Assembly: GCF_000344685.1 (NCBI RefSeq) | Contig: NW_006920416.1 | Location: 1,141,571 to 1,201,736 of the forward strand | Reading direction: 5' to 3' | DNA length: 60,166 bases | Origin: Gloeophyllum trabeum ATCC 11539 | Taxonomy: Eukaryota > Basidiomycota > Agaricomycetes > Gloeophyllales > Gloeophyllaceae | Shown: in pieces, positions 1-11,878 of the stretch | Layout of the letters: the number at the start of each line of letters is the position of its first letter | Position numbering within the stretch: position 1 is the first letter of the stretch | Translations under genes and position numbers: made by a program | The notes under the pieces: generated by a model | Database searches by the model: none | What the model saw: only the letters and a program-made list of their open reading frames with translations | Told to the model about the DNA's origin: nothing

Positions 1-852
1 GTGCGCCGCTGCCGTCAAAGACAATGAGCACGGCATTCACAACGGCGACGACGCTCGATAGGAGCGTCTAAGTGACGGCGCGTATATGTCAGAACCATCA
101 AACGATATTTATGTATTTAATGCAATTTATTCCGTATTTTTACGACTACATGCAAGTGTTATAGCTGTGCTCATCGTCGGCGACGACAACGACGGGTCTA
201 CCGACGAGGCGCCGGAGAGGCGGGACGCAGCCCCGAAGAAGCGGCGCGCCTGCGTCACCTGACCCGCGGCGGTACACCCTAGGGTTGGGGTTTGCTACCA
301 GACTTCTACCCGGACCGCGGCCGGAAGCAAGGGATGCATGGTGGTCGACGGGGAAGACAGCGAGGACGGGGCGTCGAGCAGAGTAGCAGACGGCCTTATT
401 ATACTACTGTAGGCGGTGTCGTGTACTGTATGTAGACCGATGCTCGAGCGTTGAAGTCAAGGGGGACGAGGTGGGGTACCCAGGGGGGGCGTTCAGGTGG
501 GGTGGCAAAATAAGGTTTTCAAGACCCCTTGGTCTCGCGTCTTGGGGCGTAGTCCCAAGTCTAAGGCGTCTCGCTTTTGGCGTCACTCGGGTGCTCGGAC
601 TTGTCGGTTCGTCACCCGGCTCGATCTTGTTGGACCCGAGTGCAACGAATCCGCGTCGTTTGGCTTTGACGCATACACACGTAGTCTCACCGCACCAGTT
701 TGACGGCGGCAACTTGGGTTTTCGTTGCGAATTAAACCCTCCACCGATTGCAGCAGCGCAAAGTCCCACAAATATCTTGGGAGTTGTAGTGGTGCTTGGG
801 GGTAGCGTCGGGGCAATAGTTTGCCATCGTGGGCTGCCGTCTAACAAGACGG
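1..852. other. Left-edge region without a confident gene
   Basis: No gene can be supported here. An acidic-to-basic reading frame at about 175-261 (+) ends in a KKRR-containing tail and a TGA, just after a possible intron acceptor at about 169. It could be the last exon of a gene lying to the left of the window, but other frames are open as well, so this is only a possibility. From about 400 to 850 both strands carry overlapping open frames in GC-rich, G-run-containing DNA with no recognisable protein. Confidence 0.3.
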
Positions 853-1140
853 CATTCAGGGTCCGGCGGTCCATATGGACAAGCGTCAGGGAGATATCTG
901 CTCGACTCTGCGGTGATGTACCACCAGCCCAGTACCTGTTTCTGCAGCGTGCGCTGGTCAGCCTTTGGGTCTTTCTTTCTCTCTGACGGTCTCAGAAAGC
1001 CTGCACCGGAACCCACGCTCATGGTCAGCCGGCATGTACATCCCGACGGGCGATCCTGGTTTCATCAGTGTACGTTAAACGTTATCTCCTCGGCTCTGAT
1101 GCACGGCACCTTTATACATCCTACCGACTGCTTCGCAATG

Positions 1141-1150
1141 ATATTTAAAG
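1141..1150 (+). promoter_or_regulatory. TATA-like element of the first metallophosphoesterase gene
   Basis: An ATATTTAAAG motif lies about 37 bp upstream of the ATG at 1187. The same motif and its neighbours (GCTTCGC.ATGAT before it, CCCGGCTGCCCACC just before the ATG) are conserved upstream of the inverted copy, which supports a shared functional core promoter. Confidence 0.5.
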
Positions 1151-1186
1151 AGCAAGAGTAGGAGGACGCGACCCCGGCTGCCCACC

Positions 1187-3185
1187 ATGAAGCTCGCCTT
1201 TGCGCTCATCTCGACCCTCGTCGGCGTGGCCGCCGCTTGTGGCGAGCACGCCGACGAGCACGACCACACTGGCCACCTGCACAAGCGCCTCTACCCGCAG
1301 ACGCAGCTCACCCCGCCGTCCCGCCCGCTCGAATGGGGCGACGTGAATATCATCCACACCACTGACAGCCACGGCTGGCTGCTGGGGCACCAAAAGGCGT
1401 CCTTCCCCGAGCCGAACTACAGCGGGGACTTTGGCGATTTCGCCTCGTTCGTTGCGCATATGAAGGAGATCGCGCTGCGCAAGGGTGTCGACCTCCTCCT
1501 GGTGGACTCGGGCGACCTGCACGACGGGACGGGGCTCTCAGACGGGTACGGGCCCGGCGGCGTCGACGCGCACGACAGCAATGGGTTCATTGCCCAGCTG
1601 CCGTACGATGTCATGGCCATCGGGAACCATGAACTCTACGACTACGTGAACACGTACGACATGCACACGAACTTCGTACCGAAACTCAACGGGCGATATC
1701 TGTCCTCGAACGCGAACATCACGGTCTACGACAAGAATAACAACAGCGTCAGCGTCCCTGTCGGTGACCGGTACGCAAAGTTCAAGACGCTGAGAGGGCG
1801 GAAAGTAACCGCCTTGGGGGTACTGTTCGACTTCACCGGTAATGACGTGAATACGACCGTGCAGAAGGTGGAGGACATGGTCAAGGAGGCGTGGTTTGCG
1901 GACGCGATCCGCGACGAGCCCGACTTCTTCCTGCTTGCTGGGCACATGCCGGTGGCGCGAGACAAATGGCCAGTTGTCTTTGATGCGGTGCGCGCCGTGC
2001 ACCCGCACACGCCGATCCTCATCCTTGGCGGGCACACGCATATACGGGACTGTAACCAGCCGGACGGGCGCTCCATGGCGTTGGAAAGCGGAAGGTATAT
2101 GGAGACGGTCGGGTGGATGAGCGTGAACTTGGATAAGCCGGGCAGTACGGGGAACCTGACGTTCACGCGGCGATACCTCGACCCGAACCGCGTCACGTAC
2201 CAGGTGAGTTGCCGCATTATCAGAGTATCTGTTTCTCAAAGCTGAAAGGTGTGATGCAGTATCATACATCAACGAGCAACAGCACGTTCGACACGGCGCA
2301 GGGCACAGCGATCACGCAAGGCCTCCTCGACCTCGCGCAGAAATACGATCTCTCGTACCAGTACGGCGTCGCGCCTCACGACTTCACGATCAGCCAGGCG
2401 CCCTATCCCTCCGAGAACTCCTCGCTCTCGCTCTTCATCCAGAAGGCGGCGCCCGTGGCCCTCACGATCAACAACACGCGCGCGGGCATCCCGAACATCA
2501 TGATCACAAACTCGGGTTCGCAGCGCTTCGACGTGTACGCGGGGCCGTTTACGAAGAACGACCAGCTGACGGCGAGCCCGTACACGAACGCGTTCGTGTA
2601 CATCCCCAATGTCACGTACGGCATAGCGAGCCAGGTGCTGCCCACGATGAACAAGGCGGGCGCGGAGCAGCGGAAGCGTGAGCTGTTGGAGGAATGGGAG
2701 GGGGAGCTGTATGGGAAGGGGGAGGTCGCGATGGTGTACCGCAGGTGGTTGCGGGAGATGGACGAGGTGGCGAAGAGGGAGGTGGGCAGGCGGGAGGCTG
2801 TGAATGGCACCCTGGGATATGTCACTCATGATGTGAGCGTGTCTCCTCTATGTCGTGTTTACCTCTTGTGAAGTCCTTCTAATTCACTCGTCCCTAGTCC
2901 TGCCCGGGCATCGGGGATGATACATACCACACCCCGCTGGCCTACTACGATACGCCGGACTTCATTGGCTCAGACGCACCGGCCAACATCAGTGCCTCTG
3001 ACCCCATCGACCTGGTCTTCGTCAGTTTCAACGCGGACCAAGTACTGGAAACCCTGAATGCGCTTCAAACCGAAAAGAACTACACGAGAGCGGATATGTC
3101 TTCTTACACGCCCATACTGTCGAATGAGGTGTTGGGGCTCTATGCTGAGAGAGCCTGGAATTCTAGTAGCGGCAGTTCCCATTAA
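1187..3185 (+). CDS. Secreted 5'-nucleotidase-like metallophosphoesterase (copy 1)
   Basis: Predicted secreted or vacuolar phosphoesterase of the calcineurin-like superfamily, resembling yeast YHR202W. Exons are 1187-2203, 2260-2832 and 2898-3185, giving 625 aa. A signal peptide (MKLAFALIS... to about residue 18) is followed by a short His/Asp/Glu-rich stretch. The metal-binding motifs appear in order: DSH in HTTDSHGWLLGH, DSGDLHDG, GNHELY, a GHMP histidine and GGHTHIRD. The C-terminal half is the 5'-nucleotidase-type substrate domain. The exact natural substrate cannot be read from sequence. A nearly identical inverted paralogue lies at 11879-13889. This copy lacks a 9-residue Leu/Gly-rich insertion that the other has in exon 2. 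All motifs are intact, so both copies look functional. Confidence 0.88.
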
Positions 3186-3892
3186 CGACTTGGCCTCCGG
3201 TGCAAAATGGTGGTGTGTAGGACCGTGGCATCGTCGTATGGAATCCCGATTCTTGCGCCTTCTCGGGGCAGAGCGTGCATTAATTGCATGAACACCTGGG
3301 AGCGTTACGAATCCAGAGGTGCTATCGGCCACGCATCCATCTTATATCCTGACCTTTCCGAGTGAGAGGCGAAAGGTCAATAATGCAAGGCTTGGCTGAG
3401 TAGAGGGGGAAGGGGTTACCGTATCTTTAATTCAGGTTGTGGGCTACGCACATATGGCACTATAATCGTATCACAGTCTTGCAATAAGCATGACATTCCA
3501 TCTTGTTCGAAGGTGTCTTGAGCATCCAAGACCATGCATTTACGTATACGTTGGCCCTTTGTGGCGGTATGAAAGGGAAGTCTAGGATTGGGACTCCGTT
3601 CCCAGCCTTTGCCCACGCTTCGGACGGCCCCGAACTTGAGCAGAAGCATCGAACCTCGGACGTTCACCCTAAGTACGCCCACCGATCCTGACGCGGACGC
3701 GGAGGACGGAGGAATATTCTTGCCTTCATCGCGACTTGAGACTCAGAGCGGCGGAATCAGCGTCTCCGGCATCACTCGGACCAGTCGGCTTTGACACAGA
3801 TCACAGGCAGTGGCAACGCACGGCACGTTGAGGCGGTTTCATCACTCTACGATATTTAACGACTCTTACGCCCGTCACGGCACTCTCGTTCA
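3186..3892. other. Intergenic stretch
   Basis: This is 3' flank of the metallophosphoesterase gene and 5' flank of the F-BAR gene. Only short, overlapping open frames are present. Sequence identity with the inverted copy stops at the stop codon, so this DNA is not part of the duplication. Confidence 0.5.
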
Positions 3893-6888
3893 ATGGCTGC
3901 CCGACGACAAGCTTCGACGACGTCGCTCGCGAAGTATGCGCGAGCTAACTCGCCTGATCTTTCCCAGCGGTCGACCGACTTCTGCAACGCGTTCTGGGGA
4001 CCTGGAGATGGCGGTGTCGATGTGCTGTTCGCGCGCATGCGCGGGGCGGCGAGGACGATGGAGGAACTGAGGAACTTCTGGAAAGAGAGGTGCGTCGGAT
4101 GCGTGTGGCATGGATATCGGTGATGGCTGAGAGCATGCCGCATTAGAGCAGCGATTGAAGAGGATTACGCGAAGCGAATGGCCAAGTTGGCCAAGTTACC
4201 TCTGGGGAGGGATGAGATTGGGTGAGTATTGTACACTTTCTCACAAGTAACAGCTAACATTCATGGTCAGAGAGCTACGGAATTCATTGGACACGTTGCG
4301 GCTCGAAACAGACAAGCAAGCAGGATTTCACCTCCAGTTGGCCCAGCAGGTCCGCAACGATCTTGAGACGCAAACTGCCACCTTCTGCGCGCGGCAAGCG
4401 CATCACCGCAAGACCTTCCAGTCGGCGATCGAGAAGTCGTTCAAGGTGAAGCAGGTGCAGGAGCAACACGTCAACAAGGCGCGCGAAAAGTACGAAGCGG
4501 ACTGCATGCGCATCAACGGGTACACTGCGCAGTCAACGCTAGTGCAGGGCAAGGACCTCGAGAAGATCCATCAGAAGCTTGAGCGCGTGCAGCAGACGGT
4601 GCAGGCCAATGAACGCGACTTTGCTAACTTTGCCAGGGCGCTTCAGGAGACGGCGCGGCAGTGGGAGCTTGACTGGAAAGCGTTCTGCGACAGCTGCCAG
4701 GATATGGAGGAAGAGCGGATGGATTTCATGAAGGATAATATGTGGGCGTACGCGAATGCAGTGTCAACCGTGTGCGTACATGACGACGAGGTGCGTCCGG
4801 TTTCTCATACTATACTACGTGCTACGTGTTGATCCATCATTGCTCGCAGTCCTGCGAGAAAATTCGCCTGTCGCTCGAACAGTTCGAAACTGAGAAAGAC
4901 ATGGAGAACTTTGTACGTGATTATGGCACGGGCTCGTCCATACCTGAACCACCGCCATTCATCAATTACACCGACCCCGACGCCGTTATGAACTCTTCTT
5001 CACGCCCAGTGAGCCACCCGGCTCGCTTTACGCGGTCAACGCAGCGGCGAGCAGGGCAGCAGCAAGCCCCACCGCCACAGCCCGAGGACGATGAACCACC
5101 AGTAAACACTGCTGGCCGCGGGGCAGGTGGAGGAAGGGCTGATACGAATGGGGTAAGTCGCAGCCAGACGCAGAGCCGCGCCAGCACCCGTGGGGACGGG
5201 GCGAGCGTGCGCCGGGCGGACACGACATCGTTCAGGCCTGCGAATGAGCCGCATGCGGAGCCTATCGACCCGACGAGCAAGACGATGATCAAGATCGGAG
5301 AGAACGCTTACGAGGTGGATCCTGCACAGGACCCGCAGCAGCAAGGACAGGGTTCGCGGCGGCAGATTCAGAATGGCGCACCGAAGCCTGGCGTGGGGGA
5401 CGACAGCGATCCGCTCGCGCGGGCTATGGCGGAGCTGAAGACTCAGGCGGGGACGGTGCGCCGCATGCCTACTAGGAAGGACACGTCGGAGTCGCGGCAT
5501 GGCCAGGCGGTAGGCCCGGGTTCGTCCTCGTCGAACGTCAACCTGACGGCGCCGCAGTCATCGAGCAACGTCAATGGAGGAGGCAGCAGCCGCGACAACC
5601 GATGGCGAAACTCTGCCGAGATGGTCGTGGGGTCATACCCGCTGGGTGCGTCGCCATCGCGTTCGACGTCACCGCATCCGCCGACAGCCGCGTTCATGAA
5701 CCCGAACCGGCCACCATCTACAGTTGGAGATTCAGGCCTCCCAGTGGAGGATGTTCTTAAAGACTACCAGCAGAGCTTTCCTGGTGAGCGGAAGTCGCTG
5801 AGCCGCCAGAACAGTCGGCGCAGCAGCGTAAGTCAGAACATGACCGACCAGGGGCAGCGGATCGGCCGGCCGGTGAGCCGCGAAGGCCATGCTGGAATCG
5901 GCGCGCATGGGCGGAGCCCAAGCCCTGGGTTGCCCATCTCGAGAAGTGCGAGCCCGGCACTGGCACACGTTAATGACAGCCGGAACAGCCTCACTTCGCC
6001 TCCAAGCCAGGTTGGCAGGGCCGGGTCCACTTCCTCGAGTAATCGCGGTCCGCAACGTGCGACGAGTCCTAATCCGGTGGGAATTGCGCTGGACCCTAGT
6101 GGGAGGGTCGCTATGGATTCGATGGCGGATCGGTATGCAGCTGAGCAGCAGAGGAGGCAGCAGCCCATGCATCAGAGTTCGTTGCCTCCCCAACAGCCCC
6201 CACAGCAGAATTCTATACGCCGGACTAGCACTTACGTCTCCCCGACTAACGTACCGAATGGACAGCACCACCTCGGGTATGGGATCCCCCCGCCCCCGAC
6301 AGGCCCGCCGCCGCCCGTGAATTACCAGCCACCACCGCACGTGCATCCGTCATACGGCCATCCCCAGCAGGTGTACCAGCCGCCGCCCCCGCAGCTGTAC
6401 CAACCGCAGCCGCACATGGGCTACGGGAACACGCCAGCAGATATCCAGCGGGGCGCGTCGGTGTCGTACGGCGCACCGCCGTCGCATTTGCAGCAGCCTG
6501 CGGGATATGGCGAGTACGGCTACCGCGCGCCGAGCCCCGCTGCGCGGACGCCGTCGCCTCAGCCGCCGTCGCAGATGGTGCCGAATGGGCCGCCGCCGAC
6601 GAACCAGTACACCGAAGAGGGCAAGCCAGTGTTGTTCTATGGTACGTCGCTAACTTTGCTGCATTCTTGTGGGGGCTAGGCTAACGGGGATTGTTTCCTG
6701 CCGTCGTAGTGAAAGCTCTGTTCGACTATCAAGCCACTATCGAGGAGGAGTTCGATTTCCAGGCCGGAGACGTCATCGCTGTAACTGCGACGCCCGAGGA
6801 CGGGTGGTGGAGCGGCGAGCTACTGGACGAGGCGAGGAGGCAGCCCGGGAGGCATATCTTCCCCAGTAATTTCGTCTGTTTGTTCTAA
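3893..6888 (+). CDS. CDC15: F-BAR/SH3 cytokinesis protein, Cdc15/Imp2/Hof1 family
   Basis: Membrane-curving scaffold of the contractile ring and septum (PCH family). The model has five exons (3893-4089, 4147-4221, 4271-4790, 4850-6641, 6710-6888) and 920 aa. An F-BAR domain occupies roughly residues 15-290. It begins with FCNAFWGPGDGGVDVL and continues through EDYAKRMAKLAKL and a long coiled-coil helix. A low-complexity Pro/Ser/Gln-rich linker of about 560 residues follows, of the kind that is heavily phosphorylated in Cdc15. The last roughly 60 residues are a complete SH3 domain (ALFDY, GWWSGEL, FPSNFV). Introns are 49-68 nt and all joins keep phase. The start at 3893 places the F-BAR at the N-terminus, as is usual. 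In yeasts this family recruits formins and myosin to the division site. The assignment to Cdc15 rather than a sister paralogue is by overall layout. Confidence 0.9.
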
Positions 6889-8700
6889 TAGGTCTAATCT
6901 GTGATCCACTCTTTCACTACCGCGTACGTTGATATGTGCCGAATGCTGTCATTTGTTGTGTTGGCTGTTATGTTACCCCCGCCCGGACTTATTAGTGCAT
7001 ATATCCCATACTTACTGTAGTCTGGTGTAGTACCCTTATGCGAAGAATAGCTGGCCTACACAGGCCTCTCTGGATCTGGTGATTCGCTCATCCCTCTCGC
7101 GAATCTGCGCACCTTCGAGTGGTAGATCTTCTTTGGCCTATTGGGGTGGCCAGAGTAGCTTCCTCTGCGACAACTTACTGCCGCTGCAGTTCTGCTCATC
7201 TACGTACCGTGACACTCTAATTAAATTAGTTACTAGCACTACAACGACGGCCCCTCGTAGAAAAGCTGCGAGACTCAAGCCCTCAGGACTGTTGGCATCG
7301 AGCACCTTTTCATTCCTGCTGATGATGCTATGTGCGCGTTCGACAAGAAGGTCAGTGGACAGCTCCGGGTCGTGGAGTAGTTTGACTATTAGCGTAGTGT
7401 TCAGTCAGAGCTGTCAAAGTAGAGGACGAGGAAACGGTGCGGTTGTTAGACATCATGAGCAGTACTATGTTCTTATTCCGCTGGCTCCCAAAAGTGGGGG
7501 CCGAGCAACAAGCGGGCAACGCCTGCAAAATAAACCTGTTCGTAGCTGTTGTGGCAGCTGGACTGACAGACGCCTACTATTCAAGGCTTAGGACCGGTCC
7601 ACTAACAAATTGGAGACATACTGGCACCCACATGAGGCCTATCCGTATGCAATTGCTGTCAGATAGCGTGTATAACTTTTCGAGGCCTGGAGGTTCTGCT
7701 TTGAGGAGGGGCGAAATCGACCTCAAATCATATGGGCTAGGCGTGGGAACACCAGTTACGCATACCACCCACCATCTGAATCTGAATGGACCAGAATGGT
7801 CGATATGCGTGTGCAGCGCCTTTACTTGAGGAGGCTTTTGAAGCTATTCACGAATTATTTAGGGGGCGCGGTACCAAGCCTAATAATATGGGCTACCGCT
7901 CTGTCCAATGAGCTCCTTTCATGGACACTGCAAGATTCCCCAGTCGTACCAATCGCATCTCGAGTTCGTCGGCGAAGCAGATATCAGCTCGCAAGCGACC
8001 CTATAGCTAACACGGTGAGCTTCCCGAGGAAGAATTGTCCGATGGGACCGGTTCCCTCCAGAACCACTGGCAGATCTAAACACAGCTTCTAGTTCATAGG
8101 CCAATGAGAATACCGCGCTTGGCGGCGAATATCGAGACCTCCGCGGCGACCCAGGAAGGTTGGCCAATTTCTACAGTCACTATTACATACCTTGACCGAA
8201 TAATCAGTACGCTGTCATGCATAGCAGCGCAGGCCAGGACGGCGTTCATACCGGTGACACCTGCAACAGGATGTAGCTGTGCGTTGACTGGCAGCGGCAG
8301 TCGTCGGTTCCGCGCCCCTGGTGTCTGCAAGCCCGCCCTTCTAGCGTACTCAATACTGATTGACCCGTAGCCTTCCAATTCCCCGGCAGACGATCTCTCC
8401 TCGAGTCTTTCTGGATCTCGGGGGATCTATTGCAACCACGTGTCCGGCTGGAGTCACCCAGTTCTCATATCGCTCGGAAGAATGGGATATTGGACCCCAA
8501 TATACTCTAGATTTGCATCACCACAGGCGCGAGAACGTATATAATGGAGCGAGGCAATCGACAATTTGCTACATACATCTGCTCCCCAGCCCTCCGTGTC
8601 GGTTGAAGCACTCCGAGGCGGAGAGGCCTCGTTCCCTCATCATCGACCCTCCACAAACAAAAGCTGACAACGGAGCGTTCACGATCTCGACGACCCCGAT
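6889..8700. other. Intergenic region with gene relics
   Basis: No intact gene is visible. It contains a truncated copy of the HNH nuclease 5' end (7253-7460, listed separately). A minus-strand open stretch at 8094-8378 that ends in a possible splice donor, with another open stretch at 7919-8167, looks protein-like but matches nothing I recognise. These may be a decayed gene. The last 300 bp are the promoter region of the CoA-transferase gene. Confidence 0.35.
7253..7460 (-). pseudogene. N-terminal fragment of HNH_2 nuclease gene
   Basis: The first roughly 125 bp (7253-7377) are nearly identical to 24946-25070, with one single-base indel, and weaker similarity continues to about 7460 (matching to about 25180). 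On the minus strand this corresponds to the N-terminal part of the HNH_2 protein (its SIISRNEKVLDANSPEG region). The nuclease core is absent, so it is a truncated relic. At the indel, this fragment keeps the frame that the larger copy has lost. Confidence 0.75.
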
Positions 8701-11342
8701 ATGACTGCTCTCACGACTCGCGACGCCTACGCCGGCATGCCCGTGCCAGAGCAGGCCATGTCCATCCTCACGAAACTCTTTGACGAAGCCGAAGTCCCGC
8801 CCGAAGTGCAAAACATAGCGCGAGCTACGGTGTTCACCGGGACATCCGAACCTATCGTAAGCTCCGGCCTCACATGCTACTCACCACGCCCAACTCACCA
8901 TCCCTTTTGCAGCTCCCTCTTCCCCACAAGCACTTTGCCATTGCAGCCGCCCTGCAAGGCCTGTTCGGAGCCTTTGCGAGCCACATCCTCGCGACCCGCA
9001 CAGACAAACCCCCGGCGACCGTTTCCGTCAACGCTGATCACGCAGGCCTCTCCCTCGCCGGACTGATGCTAGTCCAGGTGGACGGCAAACCCCTCTGCCA
9101 GGCGCTGAAGCAGATACCCAAGGTCCCAGCTGAGGTGCGTTCGACCATAGAACGCGCCACCACGAATTAACTTCGTTTGACCACGAATTAACTTCGTTTG
9201 GAACGTAGGACCCGTTATGGTACCTGCCCATCAAGTCCCTGGTATCTTCGGTATATCGATGCGCGGACGGCGCGTACTTCCACCCGCACGGCTCCCTAAA
9301 CCCGCGCTTCACGATAGCGGCGATGGGCATTGACCCAGATCTCGACGCGGACCAGCAGGGCACGCGGGACGCCGTGCAGGCATTCGTGGGCCAGCGGTCT
9401 GCCGCGGAGATGCTGCAGTGGTCCATGCGCCTGGGCATCCCTGGTGACGGTGCGTGTCTTTACCGCTCCCCCCCCGATCTCGCAGAAGCACGGTCCCAGT
9501 ACTCACCCACCCTTAACCTAAAGTTTGTCTGAAGCCGGAGGAGTTTGACGATAGCGACCACGTACGTGAACACAATAAGCGCCAGCCGGATTCGGCAGTG
9601 GGATTGACTGTTTCTTTCTTTGTCTCCTCGCGCCCAGGGCCGCGTTGCGTCCGCCTGGAAGCTCGTCACCCCGCATGCCCGCCTCGAGGACTTCACCCTA
9701 TCGGTGCCGCTGTCAAAGGGCCCGGACGTCAGACGTCCGCTCGACGGAATCAAGGTCCGGTGCAGTTCCGCGTCCGCGTATGATTACCGCTGGGCTATTA
9801 TGGCTAATGCGGTTGCGTTGCAGGTCGTCGAGATGACGCGGGTGCTCGCGGGGCCTGCCATCGGACGCCATCTGGCGGAGCTCGGCGCGACCGTCGTGCG
9901 CTTCATAGCACCCACTCTACCTGATTACGGATTCTACTTTCAGGTAGGCACATAGGTCGAATCGAACTGTCCGTTAGTGTTGGCGTGCTGATATTAAACC
10001 TCCGCAGCCGGACTGCAACTTGGGGAAACGCGCTGTGCACATCGACCGTACGTATGCGCCTACTCTTCCTTGAGAAACACTTGGGCTAATCCGATCTCGG
10101 CCTCGTCCCCTTAGTTCGCACCGAGAGGGGGAAGGCGCAGCTGAGACACCTGCTGCAGGACGCGGACGTCTTTGTGCACGGGTACAGACCGGGCGTAATC
10201 GAGCGTCTCGGATTCGGCAGCGAAGTGCTGAACCAGATTGCTGTGAAGCGTGGAAAGGGCTGTACGTCTGGATCCTCCCATCCCGATCCCGGCACGAGCT
10301 GCGTACTGACTCCCCCTGGGGCTTCTTCAGTTGTTATTGTCTCTGAGAACACTTATGGGCATGAGGGTCCGTGGGCATGGAGACCTGGCGTGCGTACAAT
10401 TGTGCCTGTGCTATCCCGCGGAGGCTGTTGAGCTCATGTCGGCTCTTTTCATTTACCCGTGGACCTTCCATGGCTCTCTTTGCGACTTGGCATCCTGCAG
10501 TTCCAGCAAATCGCAGACGTAGTATCTGGTCTGGCTTGGGAAACAGGCGAGGCCTGCGGGCAGGACATGCCAATCGTGCCCTGCTGGCCTATCACCGGTA
10601 CGTAGCTGCATTCCTCCTTCTAGTAGCGTTCCCCTCTAATCGGCCTTCCACTTTCGTCCGTCCGTCTTTCTAAACATTCTGGAATTTGTCATGGACGACC
10701 CTTCTCACAGATTACTGCACCGGGATCATGGGTGCCATCGCCGTCCTGCAGGGCCTGCTCAAGCGTGCCCGACTCGGTGGATCTTGGCACGCCCCCGTTT
10801 CTCTGCTGCAGTACGTGTTCACGTCTCTTGATCCTGCTCGGGACGCTGACTTGTACCGACTCGGATACACAGGTACACCCTCTTCGCACGCAAGCAGGGC
10901 CAGTACCCCCACGAATACGTTCGAGCACTGCATGCTGCCGGGCCTCGACACACGGGCGCGGACGCCATGCCCGCTATGACCGCGGCGTGAGTACCTCCCT
11001 TCCTCTTCTCCCTCCCCGATCTCAACACCCGACTCTCGGCAGTCAGATCGCCCACCTGCAGGAAGACTACCCGGGCTTGTTCGACCCCTCGTTCTTCGAA
11101 ACATCGGGGTCGTCCTACGGCACGATCCGCCACCTGAAGCGCGTGGTCCGGTTCGTCCAAGACGACGAGGTGCCCAGTGGGTTTGGATACAGCCCTGCCT
11201 GGGGGGAGAGTAAGGTTGGGTGGAATGATGATGACGCGGAGGTGCTGGAGGCTGAGGTGAGTCGCCAGGTTCAAATTACCCGGTGTGCAGGACGTACTGA
11301 TTTCTTCTTCGGGGCATCTAGCTTCAGCGAGCCGGGTTGTAA
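8701..11342 (+). CDS. CaiB/BaiF family III CoA-transferase domain protein
   Basis: Predicted CoA-transferase of the formyl-CoA:oxalate/CaiB/alpha-methylacyl-CoA racemase family. These enzymes move CoA between carboxylic acids; the substrate here is unknown. Fourteen exons fit in phase (8701-8856, 8913-9134, 9209-9449, 9524-9561, 9638-9754, 9824-9943, 10008-10047, 10115-10261, 10331-10389, 10501-10597, 10711-10810, 10873-10986, 11043-11256, 11322-11342), giving 561 aa. A first half with a CoA-transferase-like region (HFAIAAALQGLFGAFAS... NADHAGLSLAGL) precedes the classic block VVEMTRVLAGPAIGRHLAELGATVVR, then KAQLRHLLQDADVFVHGYRPGV and the ITDYCTGIMGAIAVL helix. This two-part layout is common in fungal members. 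The third intron carries a 21-bp tandem duplication right next to its acceptor. Confidence 0.85.
9159..9200. repeat. 21-bp tandem duplication inside an intron
   Basis: Two perfect 21-bp copies (9159-9179 and 9180-9200) lie in the intron 9135-9208, immediately before the acceptor at 9206-9208. Each copy contains AATTAAC, which resembles a fungal branch-point sequence, so the intron appears to have two equivalent branch-point candidates. Confidence 0.9.
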
Positions 11343-11878
11343 CACGGTTTTGGATCATTGAAATCGCCTGTATCGCACGATTGGTTTGTGCTTGTGCCTG
11401 TTGATGTATCCCTAGGGCTGGAATCGGAGCCGCATACTATACACCCATAGACGGTATGCTTATATCCTCCCTTAAACTTAACTATATAGACCATTCTTGG
11501 ATTATTAGCGTTGTCTTCTTGGATAGTAGCATGCACAACATTCTCTTGATATTCTCTCGGACTGTCCTGCCGTCCATGGTGCAGGTCACTGGGACAACAC
11601 ATCTGGCCGAGGCTTCTTTTGAGATGGGCTTCCAGAAGTTGTCCAGAACGCAATGACTAGCCGGCTACCAGGCGATGACATTGTCAGGGGATTGAGGAAC
11701 GTTTGGCCAGCTGAGCTGACGGGGAAAGGAGTGGGAAGGACAGACGCCCGATTCATGATTTTTTCTGCATCTATGCACACCCCGATCCACCAAATAGGAA
11801 TGATTGCGGCAGTGGGATAACATTGTCGATGATACGATATTTCACTACCGAATTCACGACTGAAGTTATTGGTTCATT
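11343..11878. other. Convergent 3' flanks
   Basis: This lies between the stop codons of the CoA-transferase (+) and the second metallophosphoesterase (-). It is AT-richer than the flanking genes and holds only short open frames. I see no gene here. Confidence 0.5.

Larger units (their letters stand above)
853..3185 (+). repeat. Left arm of inverted segmental duplication
   Basis: This segment matches 11879-14230 in opposite orientation. The match covers the whole metallophosphoesterase gene and about 330 bp upstream. It begins near a shared ATTCAGGGTCCGGC motif at 854 and ends at the stop codon, after which the two copies diverge. The spacer between the arms is about 8.7 kb and contains two unrelated genes. 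Confidence 0.85.

Noticed and set aside
471..1161. Overlapping open frames on both strands at the left edge
   Set aside because: No family match, no splice logic, and they overlap each other and the duplicated promoter. They are not reported as genes.
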